Origin: CAVQLX01 sp963811605
GTDB taxonomy: Bacteria > Desulfobacterota > Binatia > DP-6
Direction: 5' to 3'
Assembly: GCA_963811605.1 (NCBI GenBank)
Contig: CAWESA010000003.1
Location: 62,001-126,000 of the forward strand
Length of the DNA stretch: 64,000 nucleotides
Position numbers and translations under genes: made by a program. How positions within the stretch are numbered: position 1 is the stretch's first letter; every line of letters starts with the position of its first letter. The notes under the pieces are model-generated. The model did no database searches, was not told the origin of the DNA, and saw only the letters and a list, made by a program, of their open reading frames with translations. Below, in pieces: positions 45,801 to 54,479 of this stretch.

Positions 45801-46429
45801 TCGGGCGTCAGCGCGCGGGCCCGGTGCGCGGCGACGCCGCCGGGATCGATCAGCGCGCGCAGGTCGTCGTCGGCAAGGACCGCGATCTTGGAGACCTCGT
45901 GCGAGGTACGGAACCCGTCGAAGAAGTGCAGGAAGGGGATGCGGGTCTCGAGCGTCGTCGCGTGCGCGATGGCGGCCAGGTCGTGCGCCTCCTGCACCGA
46001 GCCGGACGCCAGGAGCGCCACGCCGGTCTGGCGGCAGGCCATCACGTCGGAGTGGTCGCCGAAGATCGAGAGGGCGTGCGTCGCGACGGTGCGAGCCGAG
46101 ACGTGCAGGCAGCATGCTGTGAGCTCCCCCGCGATCTTGTAGAGGTTCGGAATCATCAGCAGCAGGCCTTGAGAGGACGTGAAGGTGGTCGTGAGGGCGC
46201 CGGCCTGGAGCGCCCCGTGCAGGGCGCCCGCCGCGCCGCCCTCGGACTGCATCTCGACCACCACGGGTACCGTGCCCCAGACGTTCGCCCGTCCGGCAGC
46301 CGACCACTCGTCTGCCAGCTCGCCCATGGGGGAGCTCGGTGTGATCGGGTAGATCGCGATGACCTCGCTCAGGCGGTGTGCTACGGACGCGACCGCCTCG
46401 TTGCCGTCGATGGTGTGCAACGCGGTCAT
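42887..46429 (-). CDS. nifJ: Pyruvate:ferredoxin (flavodoxin) oxidoreductase
   Basis: An approximately 1,180-residue single-chain enzyme oxidising pyruvate with CoA to acetyl-CoA and CO2 while reducing ferredoxin or flavodoxin. Domains in order: N-terminal TPP-pyrimidine domain (AVASVAHRLSEVIAIYPITP), transketolase-like domain II, gamma domain, a 2x[4Fe-4S] ferredoxin domain (CIQCNKCALMCPHA and CTGCGLCVEVCPAKD), and the C-terminal TPP domain (GACAGCGETSYVKLLTQLFG, ATGCSSIYGGNLP, then GGDGWAYDIGYGGLDH). All key motifs are intact and no frame break is present. ATG 46429 is preferred to GTG 46438. First gene of a coupled set with the DHOD-like and small membrane genes; implies anaerobic or microaerobic carbon flow. 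Confidence 0.95.
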   Translation of the reverse strand: MTALHTIDGNEAVASVAHRLSEVIAIYPITPSSPMGELADEWSAAGRANVWGTVPVVVEMQSEGGAAGALHGALQAGALTTTFTSSQGLLLMIPNLYKIAGELTACCLHVSARTVATHALSIFGDHSDVMACRQTGVALLASGSVQEAHDLAAIAHATTLETRIPFLHFFDGFRTSHEVSKIAVLADDDLRALIDPGGVAAHRARALTPDHPVLRGTAQNPDTFFQAREAGNPFYADCPTRTQAVMDRFAARTGRRYRLFDYVGHPEAERVVVLMGSGSETAHATVEWLVARGERVGVLKVRLFRPFSIADFVAALPPTARAVAVLDRTKEPGAPAEPLYLDVVTALAETGRLPAVVVGGRYGLASKEFTPAMVQAVLRELDAPSPRRHFTVGIVDDVTGGSLPVADDLDIEPADEVRAVFYGLGSDGTVGANKNSIKILTEDDDRFGQGYFVYDSKKAGAVTVSHLRFGPRPIRAPYLVRRADFVGCHQFGFLDRLDVLAVAAPGATVLLNAPYGPETVWDHLPRDAQETMLEKQLRLFVIDAYGLARELGLGGRINAIMQAAFFALAGVLPPDTALPRIKDAITKTYARKGAAVVERNCAAVDATLAALHEVPLPAQANGPHVRPPVVAPEAPAFVQGVTAALLAGHGDLLPVSAFPVDGTWPLGTARWEKRNLAREIPEWDAALCIQCNKCALMCPHAAIRAKVYAPEARAAAPPTFKAIPYRAGEFRGLDYTIQVAPDDCTGCGLCVEVCPAKDRANPRHKAIDMAPQLPIAEPERANYAFFLALPEPDRTVAPRDVKGSQLLEPLFEYSGACAGCGETSYVKLLTQLFGDRALIANATGCSSIYGGNLPTTPFTTNRDGRGPAWSNSLFEDNAEFGLGFRLAIDQHTVRARMLVHELAGRLGDTLAGELLDARQDDEAGIAAQRARVAALRSCLPGLDTPGAFELGRLADYLVRKSVWIVGGDGWAYDIGYGGLDHVLGLGHDVNVLVLDTEVYSNTGGQQSKATPLGAAAKFASAGKRVPKKDLGLMAMASGHAYVARVALGARDAQALRAFQEAESYPGPSLIIAFSPCIAHGYDLRFGAEQQKRAVESGYWPVYRYDPRRLAGGETPLVLDTTGPPKLALADFVGQEARFRMVEQRDPPAFRELMATAERELRNRIALYEALAHLAVPRPNA

Positions 46430-46671
46430 GGGTGCCACTCGAGCCTGACGGCGAGCCGACGTGACGCGCGCATTGGTACTCGTGCAGTGCTGTTACCGTG
46501 CCAAGGGGAGGTTGCTTGGTTTCCGTGATCGATCCTCCGGACAGTTCGTAGAAACGGGAACCACCATCGCAAGAGCGGGAAAGCCGCAGATCGTGGGGCC
46601 CGGCCAGGCCGGCCCCGCCATCGCGTGGCAGCGAGGCCGCTGGCGGCACGCCGGATGCTAGTTCCCGCCCC

Positions 46672-47706
46672 ATGACCGTTCGCATCGGCATCAACGGGTT
46701 CGGGCGCATCGGCCGCCTCGTGTACCGCATCGCGACCGAGCGCGGGCTCGAGGTGGTCGCCGTCAACGACCTCGTTCCGGCCGACAACCTGGCGTACCTG
46801 CTGGGGCACGATACCATGCAGGGGCACTTCAGGCTCGGCGGCAGGCCGGCCGACATCGCCATCGTGAGCGACGGCTTCTCGGTCGATGGCAAGACCACGC
46901 AGGCCATCTCGGTGAAGGACCCGGCCGAGCTTCCGTGGAAGAGCCTAGGCGTCGACTACGTCCTGGAGTCGACGGGACTCTTCACCGACTTCGAGAAGGC
47001 GAGCGGGCATCTGAGGCAGGGAGCGAAGCGAGTCGTCATCTCGGCACCGACCAAGAGCGCCCCGGACCAGGTGCCGACGATCTGCCTCGGGGTCAACGAC
47101 GGCGCCTACGACCCTGCGCGGCACACCGTCATCAGCAACGCGAGCTGCACCACCAACTGCCTCGCCCCCGTGGCGAAGGTGGTCCATGACAGCGTCGGGC
47201 TCGAGGAGGGCTTGATGACGACCGTGCACGCCGTCACCCCCACGCAGCCGACGCAGGACGGACCGAGCAAGAAGGACTGGCGCGGCGGTCGCAACGCCTA
47301 CCTGAACATCATCCCGGCGAGCACCGGCGCCGCCAAGGCGGTCACGTTGTGCATCCCGGCGCTCAGGGGACGGCTGACGGGCATGGCCTTCCGCGTGCCA
47401 ACGGCGACCGTGTCGGTCGTCGACCTCACGTTCCGGAGCGCGCGCGACACCGACCTGGCCGAGATCAACGCGGCCGTGCGCGCGGCGGCCGAGGGGCCCC
47501 TGCGCGGCATCCTCGGCTACACGGACGACCAGGTGGTGTCGAGTGACTTCGTCGGCGACCGGCGCAGCAGCATCTTCGACGCCGCCGCGGCCATCCAGCT
47601 GAATTCCCGTTTCTTCAAGGTGGTGAGCTGGTACGACAACGAGGCGGGGTACGCCGCCCGCTGCGTCGATCTGCTCGAGCTGATGGCTCGACGCGACACG
47701 CGGTGA
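46672..47706 (+). CDS. gap: Glyceraldehyde-3-phosphate dehydrogenase, type I
   Basis: A 344-residue cytosolic glycolytic enzyme. N-terminal Rossmann motif GINGFGRIGRLVYR, catalytic SNASCTTNCLAP (Cys159), the base in TVHAVTPTQPTQDGPSK, and C-terminal SWYDNEAGYAARCVDLL. It converts G3P, phosphate and NAD(P) to 1,3-bisphosphoglycerate. Length and motifs are canonical. It is the only plus-strand gene between 37 and 64 kb, divergent from PFOR with about 240 bases between them. That suggests a shared regulatory region controlling triose to acetyl-CoA flow. No ribosome site is obvious. Confidence 0.96.
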   Translation: MTVRIGINGFGRIGRLVYRIATERGLEVVAVNDLVPADNLAYLLGHDTMQGHFRLGGRPADIAIVSDGFSVDGKTTQAISVKDPAELPWKSLGVDYVLESTGLFTDFEKASGHLRQGAKRVVISAPTKSAPDQVPTICLGVNDGAYDPARHTVISNASCTTNCLAPVAKVVHDSVGLEEGLMTTVHAVTPTQPTQDGPSKKDWRGGRNAYLNIIPASTGAAKAVTLCIPALRGRLTGMAFRVPTATVSVVDLTFRSARDTDLAEINAAVRAAAEGPLRGILGYTDDQVVSSDFVGDRRSSIFDAAAAIQLNSRFFKVVSWYDNEAGYAARCVDLLELMARRDTR

Positions 47707-47730
47707 GCGCCTGCTCGCCCTTCGTCCACT

Positions 47731-49938
47731 TCACGGGACCGGCTGAGGGTCGGCTGCACTGTAGAGCAGGGCGACGTATTCGCGGACCATCCGTTCTGCG
47801 CTGAACTGCGGGATCAGGCGCTGCATCGATGCCTTGATGCGCCCGATCCAACGCCTCGGGAGCCCGTCGCCGTCGCGCTGGTAGAAGAGCGGAATCACCT
47901 CGTGCTCGAGCAGGTCGTACAGTGCCGCTGCATCATGGTCGTCCTGCGCGGCGGCGTCGCCGTCCGGGCTGGCGATTGCCCAGCCGGTCTCGCCGTCGTG
48001 GCCCTCGACCCACCAGCCGTCGAGCACGCTCAGATTGAGCCCCCCGTTGAGCACCACCTTCATGCCGCTCGTGCCGCTCGCTTCGAGCGGCGGCCGCGGG
48101 AGGTTCACCCACAGGTCGACACCGGCGATGAGGCGCTGCGCCATGTGCAGATCGTAGTCGTCCAGGAACGTGATGCGGCTTCCGACCTGCGGGGCGTGGC
48201 GCAGCGCGAAGACGTCCCGGAGCGCCTGCTTGGCTTCCTCGTCCTGGGGGTGCGCCTTGCCGGCGAGCACGACCTGGATCGGGTGCGCGTCGTCCGCGAG
48301 CAGCCGGAGCCCGCGGTCGAGCTGGCGCACCAACAGATGCAGGCGCTTGTACGTCGCCACCCGCCGCGCGAAGCCGATCGTCAGGACCTCGGGATCGAAC
48401 ACGCGCGCCGCCGCCTCGACGTAGTCGGGCGACTCGCCTCGGGCGAGCCGCACCTGGATCGACCGCGCCCGCGTGTACTCGACGAGCTCCTGGCGTAGGG
48501 TGTGTCTCACGGCCCACAGCTCGGCGGCCGGAATCGACGCGATCCGCTCCCACGGGGACGCACCGGCGCGCGGGGTGCGCCAGTCGGCGCCGAGATGCCG
48601 CACCAGTAAAGCCTGCATCGGTTCGGCCATCCAGGTCGCCGTGTGCACGCCGTTGGTCACATGGTCGATGGGAACCTCCTGCACGGGGCGGTCCGGCCAC
48701 AGTGCGCGCCACATCCCGCGCGCGACCTCACCGTGGCGGCGCGAAACGCCGATCGACACCCGGCTCGTTCGCAGCGCGAGCGGCGTGGTCGCGACGGCTT
48801 CCCGTCCGTTCTCCGGGTCGGACCGGCAGAGCCCGTAGAAGAACGGTTGGTGCGCCTCGAGCCCCTCGCGAAGCTGGCCGAGAACCGGTTCGACCTCGTC
48901 GAACGCGTACCATTCGTTGCCCGCCGCAACCGGCGTGTGCGTGGTGAACACGGTCGCCCCCTGCACCAAGGCCAAGGCCTCCTCGGACGAACGTCCGGCG
49001 ACGATGAGCGCGCGCAGGCGCTCGAACGACGCCAAGGCCGCGTGCCCCTCGTTGAGGTGGATGATGGAAGCCGGAATGCCGAGCGCCGCCAGCGCGCGCA
49101 CCCCGCCGACGCCGAGGACGCCGTACTGCGCCAGGCGGGTGTGGCGGTCGCCGATGTACAGCCGCGCCGTGATCCACCGGTCGATAGGGTGGTTGTCCGC
49201 CCGGTCGGTGTCCAGCAGGTAGAGCGACACCCGGCCGACGTCGAGGCGCCAGATCTGGATGCGCACCGCCCTGGCGCGCATCGTGACCTCGACGGTCAGG
49301 GGCCGATCGTCCGGTCCCGTGACGAGGACGGCCGGCAGGCGCTCGAACTCGGTCGTCGTCCACCATTCGTGCTGCCATCCGGACAGGTCGAGCCGCTGGT
49401 GGAAGTATCCCTCGCGGTAGAGCAACCCGACGCCGATCATGGGGACGGCGAGATCGGAGGCGGCCTTCAAGACGTCGCCAGCCAGGACACCGAGGCCGCC
49501 GCCGTAGAGTGGCAGCGAGCGGTGGACGCCGAACTCGGAGCAGAAGTAGGCGATGGGGCGGTCGGCCGCGATCCCCGCGGCCATCGGCGGACGGCCCAGA
49601 TCGGCCGCGACCTGCGCGGCCAGTGCGGCCACGCGCGCGACATATGTACGGTCCTCGCCTAGCTGCCTCAGGCGGTGCGGCGGTACCGTCTCGATCATCG
49701 CGCGCGGGTTCGCGTGGCTACGCTCCCACAGCGACGGATCGATCTCACGGAACACGTCGGGACCACCGGGCATCCAGCTCCACCGGTAGTTGAACGCGAG
49801 CCGTGCAAGCGCCTGGAGAGCTTCCGGCAGCCGCTCCCGCAGCTCGGCGACCGCGCGCTCGATGTCGCGTCGCCCGTCGTGAGGTCCCCTCGCGTCCCCG
49901 GCGGTGTCGTCGGCGCGAGCACGCGCGTCGGTCGTCAT
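47731..49938 (-). CDS. glgP: Alpha-glucan (glycogen/maltodextrin) phosphorylase
   Basis: A 735-residue GT35 phosphorylase of the shorter bacterial type. Motifs: AYFCSEFGVHRSLPLYGGGL, HLNEGHAALASFERLRALI, VFTTHTPVAAGNEW, IDHVTNGVHTATW, and the PLP-binding region PRPPLEASGTSGMKVVLNGG with the Lys. It releases glucose-1-phosphate from glycogen using phosphate. ATG 49938 overlaps the stop of the phosphopantetheinyl transferase by four bases. This places glycogen mobilisation in the same coupled operon as a malonyl-CoA-forming carboxylase. Intact frame. Confidence 0.95.
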   Translation of the reverse strand: MTTDARARADDTAGDARGPHDGRRDIERAVAELRERLPEALQALARLAFNYRWSWMPGGPDVFREIDPSLWERSHANPRAMIETVPPHRLRQLGEDRTYVARVAALAAQVAADLGRPPMAAGIAADRPIAYFCSEFGVHRSLPLYGGGLGVLAGDVLKAASDLAVPMIGVGLLYREGYFHQRLDLSGWQHEWWTTTEFERLPAVLVTGPDDRPLTVEVTMRARAVRIQIWRLDVGRVSLYLLDTDRADNHPIDRWITARLYIGDRHTRLAQYGVLGVGGVRALAALGIPASIIHLNEGHAALASFERLRALIVAGRSSEEALALVQGATVFTTHTPVAAGNEWYAFDEVEPVLGQLREGLEAHQPFFYGLCRSDPENGREAVATTPLALRTSRVSIGVSRRHGEVARGMWRALWPDRPVQEVPIDHVTNGVHTATWMAEPMQALLVRHLGADWRTPRAGASPWERIASIPAAELWAVRHTLRQELVEYTRARSIQVRLARGESPDYVEAAARVFDPEVLTIGFARRVATYKRLHLLVRQLDRGLRLLADDAHPIQVVLAGKAHPQDEEAKQALRDVFALRHAPQVGSRITFLDDYDLHMAQRLIAGVDLWVNLPRPPLEASGTSGMKVVLNGGLNLSVLDGWWVEGHDGETGWAIASPDGDAAAQDDHDAAALYDLLEHEVIPLFYQRDGDGLPRRWIGRIKASMQRLIPQFSAERMVREYVALLYSAADPQPVP

Positions 49939-50675
49939 CTGGGCCCCAGGGTACACGCGAGCGAGCGCGGGAGCTCGAGCCTGGGCGCTCCCAGAACGCA
50001 GGTGAGCAGGGAAGGGTCCGCGCGGCGCCACCATCCCTCGAAGGTGAGGCCTGCCGGGGCGACGCGCACTGCCACCGGTCGCCATCCGCGCTCCGGCACG
50101 TTCGGGCAGGCGGCGAGTTCGACCGACCATGTGTCCAGGCGAAGCCCTGCGTGGAGGGCCTTCAGCGCGCACTCCTTCGCGCACCAGACGAGCGTAGTGC
50201 GGCGTGCGACGTCCAGCGGGCCGCCCGCCGCCACGAAGGCCCGCTCGCCGGGCGTGAAGTAGTCGGCGACGAACGCCTCGCTGCGTGGCTCGACGACCTC
50301 CAGGTCGCATCCGAGCGCCACCTGCGGAGGCGCCACTGCGGCGAGCGCCCACCCGGCGCGGTGGCTCAACGTGAGGGCGATCGGCGTCGCGCCCCTGGCG
50401 TGGAGCTGCGGCGCGCCGGAGTCGTCGGCGAGCACCTCGAGCTCGGCCAGGGCGAGCGGGTCCGATGGCCGCCCGAGCCACTCCGCCGCGGCGCGCTTGG
50501 CGGCGAAGCGTCCGAGCCGCCAGTCTGCACGCCGCTTCGGGAACCGCAGCGCGCCGAGCACGTCGCGCTCGCGCCGTCCGAGCCAGGCATCCCCTGCCGG
50601 GACCTTCACCGCGGCCACCAGGTGGACCCCGACGGGCCGGGTCGGCGGTCCGAGCTCGGGAGCGACTGCGCTCAT
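49935..50675 (-). CDS. 4'-phosphopantetheinyl transferase
   Basis: A 246-residue Sfp/EntD-type transferase. It carries the Mg2+-binding GCDLEVVEPRS (G-x-D-x-E) and WCAKECALKAL (W-x-x-K-E-x-x-x-K, with Cys where Ala is common). Upstream are WRLGRFAAKRAAAEWLG and SLSHRAGWALAAVAP-like segments. It activates carrier proteins by adding phosphopantetheine to Ser, probably the two ACPs of the adjacent megasynthase. Start ATG 50675 overlaps the carboxylase stop by four bases, and its own stop overlaps the glucan phosphorylase start, giving a tight three-gene chain. Confidence 0.92.
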   Translation of the reverse strand: MSAVAPELGPPTRPVGVHLVAAVKVPAGDAWLGRRERDVLGALRFPKRRADWRLGRFAAKRAAAEWLGRPSDPLALAELEVLADDSGAPQLHARGATPIALTLSHRAGWALAAVAPPQVALGCDLEVVEPRSEAFVADYFTPGERAFVAAGGPLDVARRTTLVWCAKECALKALHAGLRLDTWSVELAACPNVPERGWRPVAVRVAPAGLTFEGWWRRADPSLLTCVLGAPRLELPRSLACTLGPR

Positions 50676-53600
50676 GGCGCCTCGAGTCCCGCCGCATGCC
50701 GCCCCGCCGCCTCGAGCGTGTGCCGCATGCCCCGCTCCACCGCGTCGACCAGATAGGGCCGCAGCGTGGCCGCCGGGATGATGCGATGGAGCGAGCCGAC
50801 CCGCAGCGCTCGATGCACGCTGTGCACCGCGTCGAACTCGCGCGCCACCTCGCCGAGCTTCTCGGCGTGCACGGCCGCCCATACCTCCCCGAGCGCCGCT
50901 CGCCGCCGCGCCTTCCCCGGCCCGTCGGCCTTGGCGATCTCCGCCTCGAGCGCGGCCACGCGGGGATCGCGCCGGGTTCGCGCGTCCACCTCGCCGGCGA
51001 ACACGACGGCCGCCGCGGGCGCGCCGCCGATCACCGAGGCGTACGAGCCCTCGACCGCGGCGACCTCGACCGACTCGTTGAGCATGCGCGAGAAGACCAC
51101 GTAGGCGCCGCCGTGGTAGCGCGAGATCACGCAGAACACGATCGGGCCGTCGAAGTTCACCACCGCACGGCCGATCTCGGCGCCGTACTCGAGCTGCAGC
51201 TCGCGCAGCGACTCCGGGGAGCCGTCGAAGCCCGAGAGGTTCGCCAGCACCACGACCGGGCGGTTCCCGCTCGCCGTGTTGATCGCACGCGCGACTTTCT
51301 TCGAGGCGCGCGGGAAGAGCGTGCCCGCCGTCCACTGCTCCGGGCCGTCGGCGGGCACGAGACCGAGCCGTGGCACCGGTCGCGACTCGATGCCGATCAG
51401 GCAGACGGCATGCCCGCCCAGATGGGCGTCCCACACCACTGCGACCTCCGCGTCCCGCATCGCGGCCCAGCGCTCGAGGGGCGGGTGGTCCTGGTCGATC
51501 GTCGCGGCCATGACCTTGCGGACGTCGAACGGGCGCTTGCGTCCGGGATTGTGCTCGTCACTGAAGATGTCGCCGACGCGTGCGAAGCCGTCGCCGTGGA
51601 TCGCGGTGCGCACGTCACGCTCGACGGGATCGGCGGTCGGGGCGCCGCGGGGAAAGCGCTCGCCCGGAGCACGTAGGCGTGCTCGTAGTGCCGGAAGAGG
51701 ATGCGGCACGCGTCGGCGAGATCCCGGGCCCAGTACTGCGCCTGCCCGTTCGGTCCCATGATGCGCTCGTAGCCGCCGATGCCGTAGTTGTCCTCGGCGG
51801 AGACGCCGCCCGAGTAGTCGAGTGCCCGCTTGCCCGTGAGCACCATCGCGCCCGCGGGGGTCATGACGAGGATGCCGCGGGTGTGCATAAGCATCGTCGC
51901 CTCGGCGTTCCAGTAGGGCTGCGCGCCGACGTTGATGCCGGCGACGACCACGTTGACCTCGCCGCCCGCCTGCGTGAACTCGATCAGGCGCCGCAGCACG
52001 GCCGCGATCCAGTCCATGTTCTCGGTGCCGCTCTCCATCGAGATCTTCGCGCCCGCGGACACGGCGAACCACTCCAGCGGCACGCGCATCCGCTCGGCGA
52101 GGTCGAGCGCCGCGATGATGCGGCGGCATTCGGGCTCGGCCAGCGCGCCCATGCTGCGGCTCGGATCGCCGAGCAGGCAGACCCGCGTCATGCCCTCGGG
52201 ATGGCGGGCCGTCCGGTTGCGGATGACGCCGACGACCAGGTTGGCGGCGTTCTGTCCCGGCGGCCGCGTGACCGGCACGAGGCGCCCGCACGGCATCCAG
52301 GTCATGCTCGACGAAATCTCCGGCCGGGAAATCGGCAGAGCTCCCCTCGGGGGGCGTGAGCATCCTCACGATCTCGTAGGGATAGGTGAGCCCGAGCCGG
52401 CGCAGGCGCACGACCTTCTGGGCGTACTCGGTGAGCGCCCGGATGGGCACCTCCGCCGGCGGCTGCGCCGTGATCGCGAAGCCGCGCCCCCCGGGATTCG
52501 TCACCTGGAGCACCGTGTCCTCGAGGGCTCCGCGTGCCGGGTCGGGCAGGCGGGCCCGGAGCACGACCTTCTCGAGGCCGAGTCCGGCCGTCGCGGGGGC
52601 GAGCTTGCGGACCATGTGATCGAGCTCCCAGGAGGTGAGTGCCAGCGCTGGCCACACGTAGAGCAGCACCCGGTTCCAGTAGAGGCGGCGCTCGGGTGGC
52701 CGCTGTGCCTGGTGGGACCGGATCGCCGCGAGTGCTTCGGACAGCATGCGCTCGAGATGCGGCAGCTGGACCACGCGGCCCGCGGCGTCGCGGACCGGGG
52801 TCAGGTCGCGTACCTCGGCCAGGGCGAACAGGCGCTCGTCCTTCGGGTTCTCGCGCGCGACGGCGCGGAAGAGGTAGACGTCCTCCGCCGACGGCAACCG
52901 CTCGATGTCGAAGTTCCGCAGCCTCCAGAGGTGCAGCCGCTTGCCCATCATGGGGTGCAGCCCGCGGTAGACGCGCTCCTCGGCGTATCCGTCCGCCTGC
53001 GGGCGGTAGGTGAAATGCAGGACGTCGCCCATCCCGGGTCCCTGGCCCTCGGTCGCGACCACCGCGACGATCCGGCGCAGCGGCCGCGCGAAGCCGGCTC
53101 CGTCGAGGACAGCGCGCACCACGCCGGCCACGGCGTCCGGGTCCTCGGATGGCGCCCCGCGACAGACGAAGAAGTCGACGACGACGTCGTGGTCCGCGGG
53201 GACGTCGGCGATCAGGGCGGCGAGCGCCCGGGCCGCGTCGTCGAGGTGCGCGTACGCCGCGTGGGTCGCGAAGAGATGGATACGGCGACCGTCGAAGCCG
53301 TACTCGGCCACGGCACAGCTCCGGCCGTCGGCGTCCCGCACGTCGAGCCGCTCGAGGTCGCGGATGCGGTAGTAGCGCCGAACCAGGACCTCGAGCATCG
53401 TCCGCCGCAGTGGCGGCGGGGCGGCGCCGAGGTGGGGGCAGAGCAGTCCCACGAGGGGCTGCGGGCAGTCGACGAGCCAGCGCACATGGTCGGCCCGCCC
53501 GTCGTCGTCCCGTGCGAGCGCCGCCAGCCGGGTCTCGACCTCGGCGTAGACCGCCGCCCGCGCCTGTTCGAACAGCGGGCGGTCGTGCCAGCGGTAGCGC

Positions 53601-54472
53601 AGCTCCCGCGCGAGGTCGCCGAGGGCCGGGTACCCGGCGCCGCCGAGCGCGATCAGGCGGTCGAGCACCGCGCCCGACCCGTCGGCCCCTTCCCGGAGGC
53701 TGGCGTCGAGCCGCCGCTCCAGAATCCGCATCACCACTGCCACCTGTTCCTCCACGCGCTGGTGGGACCGGTAGATGCGCAGCCAGCTCTCGTCGAGGGA
53801 GGCCGAGCGCTCGAGCGACGTCATGCCGTGGTGCGCGAGCGCCCGGCGCAGCCGCTCGACGAACCACCCCGGCAGCTCGCCGCGCTCCGCGTCGAGGGTG
53901 CGCACGTAGGTGAGGACGTACTCCTGGGCGCTCAGCCATTCTTGCCCCTCGGGGTCGTCGTCGATCCGCCTGGGCTCGAACAGCCCGTGGACGTCGGCGA
54001 AGAGCACGAGCAGCTCGTCCTCCCCGCGGCGACGCCCGGTGCAATCTGCGCCCCGCGACCAGTCCGCCATGAGCCGCCGCGCCTCGCCCGGTTCCACGTC
54101 GTACCCGAGGATCAGTCGGCGGAGCGTCTCGAACGGGGCGCGCTCCTCGTCAGCCGGTCCCGACACGCCCGCGAGCAGGTCGAACCGCACGTCGTCCGCG
54201 GCCTGATCGACCCGCTCGGGCTCGGGCTCCGTCGGGTCGAGGACGAGGAGCGCCGCGCCGGCTTCCACCTGCACGTTGGCGGTCACGAGGACGCTGCGCA
54301 CGCGGCCCGCGATCGGAGCAAGGATCGGCATCTCGGTCTTCATCGCCTCGAGCACGGCGACCCGATCGCCCGCCGCCACCAGATCGCCCGGCGCGACGGC
54401 GACCTGCAGCACCATCGACGGCGCCGGCGCTCGCACGATGCCGCCCTCGTCGCGCGTGATCCGGTGCGGCAC
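50672..54472 (-). CDS. Single-chain acyl-CoA carboxylase: biotin carrier, central and carboxyltransferase part (two frame breaks)
   Basis: C-terminal 1,270 residues of a single-chain multidomain carboxylase whose biotin carboxylase part is the next entry. It opens with the biotin carrier (VAVLEAMKTEMPILAPIAGR, biotinyl Lys). A long central domain follows (RLYWNRVLLYVWPALALTSW, LGLTYPYEIVRMLTPPEGS) as in actinobacterial single-chain carboxylases. Between about 52300 and 51660 the carboxyltransferase continues in another frame (GMTRVCLLGDPSRSMGALA, GGYERIMGPNGQAQYWARDL), then returns (GGHAVCLIGIESRPV, VVVLANLSGFDGSPESL) to the stop. It makes malonyl- or methylmalonyl-CoA. The two breaks compensate and are probably sequence errors. 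Confidence 0.85.
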   Translation of the reverse strand: MPHRITRDEGGIVRAPAPSMVLQVAVAPGDLVAAGDRVAVLEAMKTEMPILAPIAGRVRSVLVTANVQVEAGAALLVLDPTEPEPERVDQAADDVRFDLLAGVSGPADEERAPFETLRRLILGYDVEPGEARRLMADWSRGADCTGRRRGEDELLVLFADVHGLFEPRRIDDDPEGQEWLSAQEYVLTYVRTLDAERGELPGWFVERLRRALAHHGMTSLERSASLDESWLRIYRSHQRVEEQVAVVMRILERRLDASLREGADGSGAVLDRLIALGGAGYPALGDLARELRYRWHDRPLFEQARAAVYAEVETRLAALARDDDGRADHVRWLVDCPQPLVGLLCPHLGAAPPPLRRTMLEVLVRRYYRIRDLERLDVRDADGRSCAVAEYGFDGRRIHLFATHAAYAHLDDAARALAALIADVPADHDVVVDFFVCRGAPSEDPDAVAGVVRAVLDGAGFARPLRRIVAVVATEGQGPGMGDVLHFTYRPQADGYAEERVYRGLHPMMGKRLHLWRLRNFDIERLPSAEDVYLFRAVARENPKDERLFALAEVRDLTPVRDAAGRVVQLPHLERMLSEALAAIRSHQAQRPPERRLYWNRVLLYVWPALALTSWELDHMVRKLAPATAGLGLEKVVLRARLPDPARGALEDTVLQVTNPGGRGFAITAQPPAEVPIRALTEYAQKVVRLRRLGLTYPYEIVRMLTPPEGSSADFPAGDFVEHDLDAVRAPRAGHAAAGTERRQPGRRRHPQPDGPPSRGHDAGLPARRSEPQHGRAGRARMPPHHRGARPRRADARAAGVVRRVRGREDLDGERHREHGLDRGRAAAPDRVHAGGRRGQRGRRRHQRRRAALLERRGDDAYAHPRHPRHDPRGRDGAHGQAGTRLLGRRLRRGQLRHRRLRAHHGTERAGAVLGPGSRRRVPHPLPALRARLRAPGERFPRGAPTADPVERDVRTAIHGDGFARVGDIFSDEHNPGRKRPFDVRKVMAATIDQDHPPLERWAAMRDAEVAVVWDAHLGGHAVCLIGIESRPVPRLGLVPADGPEQWTAGTLFPRASKKVARAINTASGNRPVVVLANLSGFDGSPESLRELQLEYGAEIGRAVVNFDGPIVFCVISRYHGGAYVVFSRMLNESVEVAAVEGSYASVIGGAPAAAVVFAGEVDARTRRDPRVAALEAEIAKADGPGKARRRAALGEVWAAVHAEKLGEVAREFDAVHSVHRALRVGSLHRIIPAATLRPYLVDAVERGMRHTLEAAGRHAAGLEAP

Positions 54473-54479
54473 GCCGTCG

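Noticed and set aside
42914..46528. 1,204-residue open frame on the plus strand
   Set aside because: Antisense of PFOR, whose cluster and TPP motifs are unmistakable on the minus strand.
46461..46661. 66-codon open frame between PFOR and GAPDH
   Set aside because: No ribosome site or similarity, and it occupies the probable divergent promoter region.
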